In this document: positions 39,107 through 47,292 of the stretch, piece by piece | How positions within the stretch are numbered: the first letter of the stretch is position 1 | Layout of the letters: each line of letters begins with the position of its first letter | Assembly: GCA_002730525.1 (NCBI GenBank) | Contig: PCAK01000023.1 | Location: forward strand, 1-64,000 | Direction: 5' to 3' | DNA length: 64,000 nt | DNA from: Acidobacteriota bacterium | GTDB taxonomy: Bacteria > Acidobacteriota > Vicinamibacteria > Vicinamibacterales > UBA823 | Made by a program: the position numbers and the translations under genes | Notes under the pieces: generated by a model | Seen by the model: the letters and a program-made list of their open reading frames with translations, nothing else | What the model was told of the DNA's origin: nothing | The model's database searches: none

Positions 39107-40287
39107 CGGCGACGGCGCCGGTCGAGGCGGCGCCGCCGGCGGAAGCCCACGCCGCGAACGAGCCGCTCGGCCTCGGCCTCTATGTTCACGTTCCGTTCTG
39201 CGACGCGATCTGTACCTACTGCAATTTCACGCGCGGCCTGTTCGACGCGACGTTGGTGCGGCGCTACGTGGAGGCCGTGATCGCCGAGATTGCGGCGGCA
39301 CCGACGGCCCGGGCCGCCGACACGATCTACTTCGGAGGCGGCACGCCGTCCGTGCTCGAGCCCGAGGACGTGAAGCGGATCCTCGACGCCTGCCGGTCAT
39401 CGCGGGAGGTGGGCGCGGACGCTGAGATCACGATGGAGGCGAATCCCGAGTCGGCGACGGCGGCTCGGCTCGATGGATACCGTGCCGCTGGCGTGACTCG
39501 GCTCAGCCTCGGCGTGCAGTCGTTCCGCGATGCCGAACTGGCGCTGCTGGGGCGGTTGCACACCAGCCGTGGCGCTCGCGACGCGATCGATCGGGCTCGC
39601 CACGCAGGTTTCGACGACCTCAGCCTTGATCTGATGATGTGGCTGCCGGGCCAGACCGTCGATGCGTGGCTCGAGTCGGTGGATGCGCTCATCGCGCTCG
39701 CGCCAGACCACGTCTCGCTCTACCTGCTCGAGGTCTACCCGAACGCGCCGCTCCGCGACGAGATGGTGCGGACGGCTTCCACCCAGGCGCCCGATGACGT
39801 CGCCGCCGAGATGTACCTGGCGGCACTTGGCCGACTCGACGAGGCGGGATTTCGTCAGTACGAGATCTCCAACGTTGCGCGGCCCGGCCACCGCTCTCGC
39901 CACAACCTGAAGCACTGGGCCGACGGCAGCTGGGTCGGCTTCGGTCCCGGCGCGCACTCGACCCTCGGCGCCGACCGCTGGTCGAACATCCCGGACGCCG
40001 AGGCATACGTGGCGCGGCTCGAGGCCGGCGAGGACCCGACCCAGGCTCGCCAGCGGCGGTCTGCGGCCGATCAGGCGTCCGAAGCGCTGTTCATGGGGCT
40101 GCGTCTGGCCGACGGCGTCGACCTGGCGGCTGTCGAGAAGCGCCACGCGATCGACGTGCGCGCTCGGTACGGCGAGGCGCTGCGGCCCTTTGTCGACGGC
40201 GGGCAACTCGTCGATGAGGGCGATCGGCTACGGCTGACCCGCGAGGGGATGCTGCTTGCCAATGAGGTCATGGCGGTTTTCGTCTAG
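39103..40287 (+). CDS. hemW: Radical SAM protein HemW (heme chaperone)
   Basis: A 394-residue member of the coproporphyrinogen-oxidase-like radical SAM family. FCDAICTYCNFTRG holds CxxxCxxC for the 4Fe-4S cluster near residue 34. YFGGGTPSVLEPEDV and MEANPESATAARLDGY are also typical. The C-terminal HemW domain (RQYEISNVARPGHRSRHN) is present. HemW carries and inserts heme rather than oxidising coproporphyrinogen. The first 25 residues are Ala/Pro-rich with no homology. It starts with GTG in a GTGA overlap with the DnaC-like gene. Confidence 0.92.
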   Translation: MTATAPVEAAPPAEAHAANEPLGLGLYVHVPFCDAICTYCNFTRGLFDATLVRRYVEAVIAEIAAAPTARAADTIYFGGGTPSVLEPEDVKRILDACRSSREVGADAEITMEANPESATAARLDGYRAAGVTRLSLGVQSFRDAELALLGRLHTSRGARDAIDRARHAGFDDLSLDLMMWLPGQTVDAWLESVDALIALAPDHVSLYLLEVYPNAPLRDEMVRTASTQAPDDVAAEMYLAALGRLDEAGFRQYEISNVARPGHRSRHNLKHWADGSWVGFGPGAHSTLGADRWSNIPDAEAYVARLEAGEDPTQARQRRSAADQASEALFMGLRLADGVDLAAVEKRHAIDVRARYGEALRPFVDGGQLVDEGDRLRLTREGMLLANEVMAVFV

Positions 40288-40340
40288 CGCCGGAGTACGG
40301 TAGAATACCCGCTTTCGCAATTGCTTGAAGGAGGTCGTGG

Positions 40341-40829
40341 ATGCGCTCACGTGAGGAGAATCCGGTTCGTCGTTCGGCTTGGATCGGGGCGGCCGTCGCG
40401 GTGGCGGTGGTCGTCGGCACGGTGCTCGGCGTGCACGGGCTCGCCAGCGCGCAGCAGCAGAACCGGGCTACTACGTTCAGCGGCCAGGTTGGGTTGATAC
40501 AGAACACCATCAAGGGCGGTGCCACCGCCGATTTTGAGATGGTGATGCAGAAGGTCAAGGAGGCGCTGCGCGACAGCCAGAACCCGGTTCGTCAGCGACA
40601 GGGCCGCTCGTGGAGAACTTTCAAGAGTTCGGCGCCAGGTCCCCAGGGCGTTGTGTTCTACTTCCACGTTATCGACCCGCCCGTTCCCGACGGGGATTAC
40701 ACGATTTCGACAATCCTGGCCGAAGGGTTCCCGGCCGAAGCGCAGCAGCTGTACGACACGTTCAGCAACGCGTTCCAAGGCGGTGTGGTGCCGATCGACC
40801 TCCAGCTCGTGAACGACTTCAGCCGGTAG
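40341..40829 (+). CDS. Secreted protein of unknown family, paralogue A
   Basis: The 162-residue protein has a basic N-terminus and a hydrophobic signal segment (AWIGAAVAVAVVVGTVLGVH) ending in ASA. The mature part (TFSGQVGLIQNTI, TADFEMVMQKVKEALRDS, GRSWRTFKSSAPGPQGV, HVIDPPVPDGDYTIS, AEAQQLYDTFSNAF) aligns along its whole length with the gene at 41471-41974. TAGAAT (40301-40306) and AAGGAGGT just before the ATG give it good expression signals. No domain is recognised. It is probably periplasmic or outer-membrane associated. Confidence 0.85.
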   Translation: MRSREENPVRRSAWIGAAVAVAVVVGTVLGVHGLASAQQQNRATTFSGQVGLIQNTIKGGATADFEMVMQKVKEALRDSQNPVRQRQGRSWRTFKSSAPGPQGVVFYFHVIDPPVPDGDYTISTILAEGFPAEAQQLYDTFSNAFQGGVVPIDLQLVNDFSR

Positions 40830-40877
40830 CCGCCGCACATCCGTTCGATTCCGACCTCCACGATTCTCGAAGACGAC

Positions 40878-40920
40878 CGACCGGCCGCGAGCGCGACGAG
40901 CGCTCGCGGTCGTCCGGTCG
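40878..40920. terminator. Long hairpin between convergent genes
   Basis: CGCGAGCGC (40886-40894) and GCGCTCGCG (40900-40908) pair around a 5-base loop. CGACCGG (40878-40884) and CCGGTCG (40914-40920) extend the stem after a small bulge. It lies between two genes that read toward each other, so it is probably a two-way terminator. Confidence 0.65.
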
Positions 40921-40957
40921 TGCTCTGCGTGGTGTGCCCGATCCGGGGGGGGGTGGG

Positions 40958-41464
40958 TCAGAACGCGAAGTTGAGGCCGAAGTAGATCCGTTGCGGTCTC
41001 GATTCGACGGGCGAGCCCTGCAGCGTGAACACGCGATAGTCGATGCGGGCACGGAGCGGCCCGGCCAGCGCGATCTTCACCCCGCCGCCGAAGTTCAACC
41101 CCATGTGGGTCTCCAGCACGTTGGCGAGTTCCTCCCGGTAGACGCCGGCACCGGTCGTGCCGTAGAACTGCAGACCCGCGAGCGGCACCGGCGTCTGCAC
41201 GAGCACGTTGAACATGCCCGTCCGGAGCGACGGCGCCCCTTCCAGTTCGTCCTCGCCGTTGCTCGAGTACTCGAACTCGAAGCCGATCACGAGCAGGGAG
41301 ATCCCGACGCCGAAACCCCGCACGGCCCGGTTGGAGGGCATCGTATTCACGCCGGTGAAGATGGTTGCATCGGCGGCCGCCTCGAGGGGAGCGAACAGGA
41401 GCAAGGCGGTCGCTGCGGCCGCCGTCAGGCTCGTTCGCGAGTGGGTGCCCGTGAAGACTCGCAT
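40958..41464 (-). CDS. Small outer-membrane beta-barrel-like protein
   Basis: The 168-residue protein has a signal peptide (TSLTAAAATALLLFAPLEAA), then alternating polar/hydrophobic strands (SLLVIGFEFEYSS, GLQFYGTTGAGVYRE, GLNFGGGVKIALAG, IYFGLNFAF). It ends in Phe, the usual C-terminal signature of outer-membrane barrels. It lies six bases after the stop of the paralogue B gene, so it shares that transcript. Function unknown; it may anchor or export the paralogues. Confidence 0.82.
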   Translation of the reverse strand: MRVFTGTHSRTSLTAAAATALLLFAPLEAAADATIFTGVNTMPSNRAVRGFGVGISLLVIGFEFEYSSNGEDELEGAPSLRTGMFNVLVQTPVPLAGLQFYGTTGAGVYREELANVLETHMGLNFGGGVKIALAGPLRARIDYRVFTLQGSPVESRPQRIYFGLNFAF

Positions 41465-41470
41465 GGAGCC

Positions 41471-41974
41471 TTATGGCACCGGAGCGGCGGGCGGTACCGT
41501 TGCTGGGCTGGCGGGCTGGACCTGACCCGCGAAGTCGGCCAGCAGCGTCAGGTTGATCAGGCTCGGGCTGTACGCGTAGGACGCGGCGAACTTCTCGTAG
41601 AGTTCCTGGGCCTCGAGCGGCAGTTCCTGGCGAAGCAACTCACCGATCGTGTAGTCGGAGGCGGCGACGGTCGGGTCGATGATGAAGACGTACAGCACCG
41701 AGTTCTGATCGGGCGGTCCGGGTTCTGCCGCCCGGTACACCTTCCACCCAGCCGCCTGCGCCCGCCTCGTTTCGTCGGTGCTGTTGCGCAGCGCGTCGCG
41801 GACTCGCGTGATCACATCCTCGAAGTCCGCCGTCTTGTCCTGAAGAATCGGATGGAAGAGCACGCCGGCCTGGCCGGTGAAGACGCGATCCTGCGCGCGG
41901 CCGACCGACGCGCCGAAGGCCAGCGCCACCATGACCACCATGCCTCCTGCGAACACCCTGGCCCGTGCGAACAT
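41471..41974 (-). CDS. Secreted protein of unknown family, paralogue B
   Basis: The 167-residue protein has a signal peptide (VFAGGMVVMVALAFGASVGR) ending near AQD. The mature part aligns with paralogue A at 40341: FTGQAGVLFHPIL, KTADFEDVITRVRDALRNS, AAGWKVYRAAEPGPPD, FIIDPTVAASDYTIGELL, EAQELYEKFAASY. It has an extra Pro/Ala tail of about 20 residues. The beta-barrel gene follows in the same direction. No recognised domain. Confidence 0.85.
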   Translation of the reverse strand: MFARARVFAGGMVVMVALAFGASVGRAQDRVFTGQAGVLFHPILQDKTADFEDVITRVRDALRNSTDETRRAQAAGWKVYRAAEPGPPDQNSVLYVFIIDPTVAASDYTIGELLRQELPLEAQELYEKFAASYAYSPSLINLTLLADFAGQVQPASPATVPPAAPVP

Positions 41975-42082
41975 GCGGTTACTCCTTGAGCGTGAATGCG
42001 GCGGACAACCCAGCTAGTAGTATACGCCCGATTTCGCGGCCACGCCGTGGGCTCCGTCGCGCCCGGCCGCCGACAATCGCTG

Positions 42083-42091
42083 TGATAGAGT
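42083..42091 (+). promoter_or_regulatory. Extended -10 before meaB
   Basis: TGATAGAGT (-10 at 42086-42091) ends 13 bases before the ATG at 42105. The GTG at 42090 overlaps it, which favours 42105 as the start. Confidence 0.4.
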
Positions 42092-42104
42092 GCTGCGCGA
42101 GCCG

Positions 42105-43064
42105 ATGGGCGCAGGCAGCGAAAGCGCGCTGAGTACGCGCGTGCTCGGCGGCGATCCCCGAGCGGTAGCTCGAGCGATCTCGCTGATCGAAGACGGTGCG
42201 CCGGAAGGTGCTCGGCTCGTGCGCGAGCTGTTCGGCCAGACCGGCAGCGCGTGGCTGGTCGGCGTGACCGGCCCCCCGGGCGCCGGCAAGAGTTCGCTGG
42301 TCGATCGGCTCATCGCACGGTTCAGGTCCACGGGGCGCCGTGTCGGCGTCATTGCCGTCGATCCCACGAGTCCGTTCAGTGGCGGCGCGGTGCTGGGCGA
42401 CCGCGTCCGGATGCAGAGCCGTGCCGGTGATGACGGCGTTTTCATCCGCAGCATGGCTACTCGCGGCCAGCTCGGCGGTCTCGCGAGCGCGACGCACGAG
42501 GCGGCGCTGGTCCTTGACGCCGCCGGATACGACCCGCTCATCATCGAGACCGTCGGCGTGGGGCAGGACGAAGTGGAGATCGCGCGAACCGCCGACGTCG
42601 CGGTCGTCGTCGTCGCACCGGGATTCGGGGACGACGTGCAGGCGATCAAGGCGGGCGTGCTGGAGATTGCCGACGTGTTCGTCGTCAACAAGGCCGACCA
42701 TGACGGTGCCGATCGGGCTGTGGCTCAACTCGAGACGATGCTCGGGCTCGCCGAGCCGCCGAGCGGCGAGTGGCGCCCGCCTGTCCTGCGGACGCAAGCC
42801 ACGTCGGGGGCGGGCGTCGAGGAGTTGGCGGTCGTGCTCGACGCGTTCCGCGACCGTCCCGACGATCTTCGACTCGAGCGACGGCGCCAGCGAGAGGCGA
42901 ACGCGCTGCGCCGGCTGATCGGGGAGCTCTGCTGGCGGCAGGTCGAGGAGACCATCGGGCAATCGGAGCTCGGCGCCATCTCGGCGCAGCTCGCGCGGCG
43001 CGAACTGGACCCGTATGCCGCCGCGGAGTCGCTCCTGGTGCGGACCCGGCCGCCGCGGCCGTAG
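42105..43064 (+). CDS. meaB: Methylmalonyl-CoA mutase-associated GTPase MeaB
   Basis: A G-protein chaperone that protects and reloads the B12 cofactor of methylmalonyl-CoA mutase. The 319 residues hold VTGPPGAGKSSLVDRLIARF (Walker A), IAVDPTSPFSGGAVLGDRVR, IIETVGVGQDEVEIA (G3), VVNKADHDGA (G4) and a C-terminal dimerisation helix. An epimerase gene follows 31 bases later, so it works with the split mutase at 12913-14975. The start at ATG 42105 is preferred to GTG 42090. Confidence 0.95.
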   Translation: MGAGSESALSTRVLGGDPRAVARAISLIEDGAPEGARLVRELFGQTGSAWLVGVTGPPGAGKSSLVDRLIARFRSTGRRVGVIAVDPTSPFSGGAVLGDRVRMQSRAGDDGVFIRSMATRGQLGGLASATHEAALVLDAAGYDPLIIETVGVGQDEVEIARTADVAVVVVAPGFGDDVQAIKAGVLEIADVFVVNKADHDGADRAVAQLETMLGLAEPPSGEWRPPVLRTQATSGAGVEELAVVLDAFRDRPDDLRLERRRQREANALRRLIGELCWRQVEETIGQSELGAISAQLARRELDPYAAAESLLVRTRPPRP

Positions 43065-43095
43065 CCGTCGTGCACACCGTGAACGCAAGGATGCA

Positions 43096-43506
43096 ATGAA
43101 GGTCAGCTTGGATCACGTCGGCATCGCCGTCCAGGACCTCGAGGCGGCGCTCCGGTTCTTTCGCGACGCGTTGGGACTGGAGGTGTCCGCCCCGGAGTCG
43201 GTGGCCACGCAGCGGGTGCGCGTCACCGAAGCCGAGGCCGGCGGCCCCACGCTCGAGTTCTTGGAGGCGACCGATTCCACGTCGCCGGTGGGCCGGTTCC
43301 TGGATCAGCGCGGTCCGGGCCTGCATCACATCACGCTGGCGGTCGACGACCTGACTGGGACGCTCGAGCACCTACGCGCGCACGGCGTGACGCTCATCGA
43401 CGAGCAACCCCGTCTTGGCGTCGGCGGATCGCGCATCGCCTTCGTTCATCCCGCAAGTGCTCACGGCGTACTCGTCGAACTCAAGCAGGTGGATCCCGGG
43501 ACATGA
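43096..43506 (+). CDS. mce: Methylmalonyl-CoA epimerase
   Basis: A VOC-fold enzyme that interconverts (2S)- and (2R)-methylmalonyl-CoA so that mutase can use it. The 136 residues are normal. Metal ligands fall at [17 protein letters not shown] (His near residue 7), [10 protein letters not shown] (Glu), [11 protein letters not shown] (His) and HGVLVELKQ (Glu). The start at 43096 has AAGGA before it. The stop overlaps the next gene by ATGA. Confidence 0.94.
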   Translation: MKVSLDHVGIAVQDLEAALRFFRDALGLEVSAPESVATQRVRVTEAEAGGPTLEFLEATDSTSPVGRFLDQRGPGLHHITLAVDDLTGTLEHLRAHGVTLIDEQPRLGVGGSRIAFVHPASAHGVLVELKQVDPGT

Positions 43507-44366
43507 CGGTTCAGATTGGCATCATCGGCGGCAGCGGACTCTACGACATGGCGGAGGTGACCGAGCGCGAAGAGATCACCGTCCCGACACCGTTCGGCGA
43601 TCCCTCGGGACCCTACATTGTCGGCACCCTGCGCGGTCGGCGGGTGGCGTTCCTGGCGCGCCACGGTGCCGGCCATCGGCTGCTGCCGTCGGAGCTCAAT
43701 TTTCGGGCGAACATCTACGGGCTCAAGATGCTCGGCGTCGAGTGGATTCTCTCGGCCAGCGCGGTGGGCAGTTTGCAGGAGTCGTATCGGCCGCTCGACA
43801 TCGTCGTACCGGATCAGTTCCTGGACCGGACCCGCGGGCGCATCAGCACGTTCTTTGGACGCGGGATCGTCGCTCACGTCGGGTTTTCCCAACCGCTGTG
43901 TCCCCAGCTGAGCGCGGCCGCGTTCGAGGTCGCGACGGCGGCGGGGGTGCGAGCCCATCAGGGCGGGACCTACGTCTGCATGGAGGGACCGCAGTTCTCG
44001 ACCCTGGCCGAGTCCAAGCTCTATCAGTCGTGGGGCATGGACATCATCGGCATGACGAATCTCCAGGAAGCCAAACTCGCCCGCGAGGCGGAGATCTGCT
44101 ACGCGACCTTGGCGCTCGTCACCGACTACGATTGCTGGCATCCGTCGCACGACGAGGTGACGGTCGAGATGATCATCGCCAACCTGACGCAGAACGCGGC
44201 GACGGCGCAGCAGATCATCAGCGACGTCGTGGCTCGACTGCCTGAACCACGGACGTGCGGCTGCGAGTCGGCGCTGGCGGCTGCGATCATCACCCAGTCC
44301 GAGGCGATGCCGGCGGCCACGCGCGCTGAACTCGAACCGATCATCGGCAAGTACGTGAAGGCCTGA
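43503..44366 (+). CDS. mtnP: S-methyl-5'-thioadenosine phosphorylase
   Basis: A purine nucleoside phosphorylase of the MTAP group. It starts with the phosphate-loop-like [12 protein letters not shown], then [37 protein letters not shown] and [19 protein letters not shown]; the last segment decides base and methylthio binding. The 287-residue length is normal. It cleaves methylthioadenosine from polyamine or related reactions to adenine and methylthioribose-1-phosphate. Related PNP specificities (inosine or guanosine) cannot be excluded. ATGA overlaps the epimerase. Confidence 0.92.
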   Translation: MTVQIGIIGGSGLYDMAEVTEREEITVPTPFGDPSGPYIVGTLRGRRVAFLARHGAGHRLLPSELNFRANIYGLKMLGVEWILSASAVGSLQESYRPLDIVVPDQFLDRTRGRISTFFGRGIVAHVGFSQPLCPQLSAAAFEVATAAGVRAHQGGTYVCMEGPQFSTLAESKLYQSWGMDIIGMTNLQEAKLAREAEICYATLALVTDYDCWHPSHDEVTVEMIIANLTQNAATAQQIISDVVARLPEPRTCGCESALAAAIITQSEAMPAATRAELEPIIGKYVKA

Positions 44367-44393
44367 CATCTGTCAGCTGCCCGGCTGACATCG
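44364..44393. repeat. Composite repeat after mtnP
   Basis: TGTCAGC (44372-44378) and GCTGACA (44385-44391) form a perfect seven-pair stem around TGCCCG. The sequence CTGACATC also occurs directly at 44364-44371 and 44386-44393. It may be a terminator without a T-tract or an operator for the following kinase. Confidence 0.4.
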
Positions 44394-44421
44394 TGCCCCC
44401 GTTTACGAGAAGGTGTTTCTC

Positions 44422-45333
44422 ATGCATCCGATACTCGTCGTTGGTTCAGTGGCGTTCGACTCGATCGAGACGCCGTTTGGTTCGGCCTCCCGCGTGGTCG
44501 GCGGCGCGGCCACCTACTTCGGCGTCGCGGCCGCGCATTTCACGGACGTTCGGCTGGTCGGCGTCGTCGGCGATGACTTCGATGACGAGCGGATGCAGAT
44601 CTTCGAGGGGCGGCGCATCGACCTGGCGGGGTTGCAGCGGGTGGCGGGCGACACGTTCCGCTGGAAAGGCAAGTACAGTTACGACCTGAACGACCGCGAA
44701 ACGATTTACACGTTTCTCAATGTGTTCGAGGAGTTCCGGCCGACGATCCCGCTGGCCTACCGGTCGTCGCCGTTCGTCTTTCTGGGCAACATCCACCCGG
44801 CGCTGCAGCTCGACGTGCTCGATCAGGTCGAGTCGCCGCGCCTCGTGGCCGCCGACACGATGAATTACTGGATCGAGCGTGCACCCGAGGAGTTGCGGAA
44901 GGTCCTGACCCGAATCGACGCGCTCGTGATCAACGATGCCGAGGCGCGGCAACTGAGCGGGGAAGCCAACCTGGTGAAGGCCGTCCGAGCGATTCAAGCC
45001 ATGGGGCCGAAGTTGCTCATCATCAAACGGGGCGAGCACGGCGTGCTCATGACCCGCGGCGACGGTTTCTTCGCCGTGCCCGGCCTGCCGCTGGAGGACG
45101 TCTACGACCCGACCGGCGCGGGGGACACGTTCGGCGGCGGCTTCCTCGGCTATCTGGCGGGATCTCCCGAGGTTGCCGACGACAGCCTGGCGCGCGCCGT
45201 GATTGCCGGCAGTACGATGGCGTCGTTCTCGGTGGAGGCGTTCGGCCTCGACCGGCTGCTCACGGTGACGCCCGAGGACGTCCAGCGACGCTTCCAGGAA
45301 TTCAAGCGGCTCACGCACTTCGAGGCGCTCTAG
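44422..45333 (+). CDS. PfkB (ribokinase) family sugar or nucleoside kinase
   Basis: The 303-residue protein begins HPILVVGSVAFDSIETPFG and has the family's PDPTGAGD-like signature at VYDPTGAGDTFGGGFLGYLA, with the Asp catalytic base. VVGGAATYFGVAAAHF holds the substrate-binding GG. VINDAEARQLSGE is the NxxE segment. It follows MTA phosphorylase, so a ribose- or nucleoside-type substrate is plausible, but the family spans many sugars. The start is the ATG at 44422, with AGAAGGTG upstream. Confidence 0.9.
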   Translation: MHPILVVGSVAFDSIETPFGSASRVVGGAATYFGVAAAHFTDVRLVGVVGDDFDDERMQIFEGRRIDLAGLQRVAGDTFRWKGKYSYDLNDRETIYTFLNVFEEFRPTIPLAYRSSPFVFLGNIHPALQLDVLDQVESPRLVAADTMNYWIERAPEELRKVLTRIDALVINDAEARQLSGEANLVKAVRAIQAMGPKLLIIKRGEHGVLMTRGDGFFAVPGLPLEDVYDPTGAGDTFGGGFLGYLAGSPEVADDSLARAVIAGSTMASFSVEAFGLDRLLTVTPEDVQRRFQEFKRLTHFEAL

Positions 45334-45378
45334 CCGCCCGCCTCGCGGCCGGGCCGTGTGCTATCGTGCGAGCCCAAC

Positions 45379-45795
45379 GTGGGAAAAGCCTCGAAGCGGC
45401 CCCGTGCGCGGCCAGCGGCTCCGGCGACCGACAGCGGCCAGGCGTGGCTTGTCTGCCTGGCGGCGTGGGTCGTGCCGGGCGCCGGGCATCTCTGGCTGGG
45501 TCGGGTGCGCCAGGGCGTTATCTTCCTCGTCACACTGCCCTTGATGTTCGCGATCGGTTTCTGGCTGGAAGGCAGGATCTTTCCGTTCGAGCCATCCGAG
45601 CCGCTGGTTGCGCTCGCCTCGCTGGCCGACCTCGGGATCGGCGCGGTGTATCTGGTGGCCCGTGCGACGGGTCTGGGCGCGGGCAACGTGGTGGCGACGA
45701 CTTACGAATACGGGAACTCGTTTCTGATCGTCGCGGGACTCCTCAACGCGCTGGTCGTGATCGACGCGTACGACATCGCGCTCGGCCGCAAGTAG
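45379..45795 (+). CDS. Small multi-pass membrane protein
   Basis: The protein has about 138 residues. A basic Lys/Arg-rich N-terminus is followed by WLVCLAAWVVPGAGHLWLGR, the turn typical of TM2/DUF-type proteins with a PGxGHxxLGR motif, and about three membrane helices (GVIFLVTLPLMFAIGFWL, LADLGIGAVYLVARATGL, FLIVAGLLNALVVIDAYDIA). This pattern resembles the DUF6677-like proteins of Acidobacteria, but that assignment is from memory. The start is GTG 45379; GTG 45358 lies before or in the extended -10 TGCTATCGT (45359-45367). Confidence 0.75.
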   Translation: MGKASKRPRARPAAPATDSGQAWLVCLAAWVVPGAGHLWLGRVRQGVIFLVTLPLMFAIGFWLEGRIFPFEPSEPLVALASLADLGIGAVYLVARATGLGAGNVVATTYEYGNSFLIVAGLLNALVVIDAYDIALGRK

Positions 45796-45796
45796 C

Positions 45797-45970
45797 ATGA
45801 CGAGCCACTTCTTCCTGATGGCGCTGTTCTCGGGGTTCGTGTCGGTTGTGTTCGCTGCGTTGATGCGCGACGAGCCTCGCGACCAGCTTCGGTTCGGCGC
45901 CATGCTGTTTGCCGCGTTCGTGGGCTCGGGCGTCGTTCTGAGCTGGCTCATGTACCCGTTCCCGCTCTGA
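45797..45970 (+). CDS. 57-residue membrane protein
   Basis: A short frame starting ATG one base after the previous stop (TAGC ATG), reading MTSHFFLMALFSGFVSVVFA and on to SGVVLSWLMYPFPL. It has two clear hydrophobic segments separated by a charged turn (MRDEPRDQLRFG). It ends in TGATG, sharing a base with the vanZ-like start, so the three small membrane genes are coupled. The coding bias matches its neighbours. Function unknown. Confidence 0.75.
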   Translation: MTSHFFLMALFSGFVSVVFAALMRDEPRDQLRFGAMLFAAFVGSGVVLSWLMYPFPL

Positions 45971-46383
45971 TGAGGCGCTGGTGGCTGTGGGTCCCGGTCT
46001 GGGCTCACGTGGTCCTCATCTACGGGTCGTCGTCGATGCCAGGCTCGGCGGTGCCGTCGGTGCTGCCGGATAAGCCCGTACACGGCGCGGTCTTCGGGCT
46101 GCTGGCCGGGCTGCTGCTGCGCGCGCTCGCGGGTGGGCGCTGGGCAGGCGTGACGGCCGGGACCGCGGCCGCTGCCGTCGCTATCACGATCGCCTACGGC
46201 GCATCCGACGAATGGCACCAGTCGTTCGTGCCGGGCCGGACGCCTGAGCTCGGCGACTTCGTGGTCGACGGCCTCGCGGCGACCGTCGTCGTACTGACGG
46301 CGTGGGCGTGGAGTATAATCGTGGTGAGTCGAGCGCATGCCACGCGACGCGCGGGCCACGCCGCGCCGACCTCCACCGAATGA
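45970..46383 (+). CDS. VanZ family membrane protein
   Basis: The 137-residue protein has three or four membrane helices and the VanZ motif ASDEWHQSFVPGRTPELGDF, with the conserved Asp/Glu/His cluster, followed by VVDGLAATVVVLTAWAWSI. VanZ relatives affect envelope or teicoplanin response in Gram-positives; here the role is unknown. It overlaps the upstream small gene (TGATG). A consensus TATAAT (46314-46319) falls near its 3' end and could serve the crotonase. Confidence 0.85.
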   Translation: MRRWWLWVPVWAHVVLIYGSSSMPGSAVPSVLPDKPVHGAVFGLLAGLLLRALAGGRWAGVTAGTAAAAVAITIAYGASDEWHQSFVPGRTPELGDFVVDGLAATVVVLTAWAWSIIVVSRAHATRRAGHAAPTSTE

Positions 46384-46470
46384 CTCCCGTGACGCCCGAC
46401 CGCGTTCCCTTGCCGGGGATGAGACTCCTGCGGCTTGCGTGTCGGCCACGCGACGCGACGGGGATACGAG

Positions 46471-47253
46471 ATGACGTTTGACAACATTCAGGTAGAGCAC
46501 GACGGCGAGGTGCTCGTCGTCACGGTCAACCGGCCGAAGGTGCTGAACGCGCTCAACAGTCAGACCGTCGACGAGTTGCGGCAGGCGATGACGGCCGCGG
46601 CCGGCGACGAGACGGTCCGGTGCATCGTCTTGACCGGCGCGGGCGAGAGGGCCTTCGTGGCCGGCGCCGACATCAACGAGCTGGCCGAACAGACACCGGT
46701 GGGCGGGAGCGCCCATGCGCAGCGGGGACAAGCCCTGCTCGATCTGATCGAACGATTGGGCAAGCCGGTCATCGCGGCCATCAACGGCTACGCGCTCGGC
46801 GGGGGCTGCGAGCTGGCGATGGCCTGCACGTTCCGCGTGGCGTCGGACGCCGCGAAGCTGGGGCAACCCGAGATCAACCTGGGTATCATGCCGGGGTACG
46901 GGGGGTCGCAGCGGTTGCCGCGTCTCGTCGGTAAGGGGCGGGCGCTCGAGATGCTGCTGACGGGCAACCAGATCGGCGCCGCCGAGGCGCACCGGATCGG
47001 CCTGGTCAACCGGGTCGTGCCGGCGTCCGATCTGATGACCGAGGTGCGCGCACTGGCCGCCGATCTGGCGGGCAAGGCCCCGATTGCCGTGCGGGCGATC
47101 GTCGCGGCGGTCAATGACGGTACGGAGATGCCGCTCGCACAGGCGCTGGCGCACGAGGCCGCGCTGTTCGGGCTGGTCGCCTCGACCGAGGACATGCGAG
47201 AAGGCACCCGGGCCTTTCTCGAGAAGCGCAAGCCGGTCTTCAAGGGTGCGTGA
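46471..47253 (+). CDS. Enoyl-CoA hydratase/isomerase family protein
   Basis: A crotonase-fold enzyme of 260 residues. Oxyanion-hole segments are FVAGADINELAEQ and NGYALGGGCELAMACTF. The two Glu residues of hydratases are present (CELAMA and GQPEINLGIMPGYGGSQ), which supports hydratase activity in beta-oxidation, possibly on the products of the acyl-CoA dehydrogenase at 3496. The ATG at 46471 is the start. A leader of nearly 90 bases separates it from vanZ. Confidence 0.93.
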   Translation: MTFDNIQVEHDGEVLVVTVNRPKVLNALNSQTVDELRQAMTAAAGDETVRCIVLTGAGERAFVAGADINELAEQTPVGGSAHAQRGQALLDLIERLGKPVIAAINGYALGGGCELAMACTFRVASDAAKLGQPEINLGIMPGYGGSQRLPRLVGKGRALEMLLTGNQIGAAEAHRIGLVNRVVPASDLMTEVRALAADLAGKAPIAVRAIVAAVNDGTEMPLAQALAHEAALFGLVASTEDMREGTRAFLEKRKPVFKGA

Positions 47254-47292
47254 GGCCGTCCGCCCGTGACCCGATCATCCGACTCCCCGACC

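Noticed and set aside
47254-47292. FMN riboswitch before ribH
   Set aside because: There are only a few dozen bases between genes and no RFN-type sequence.
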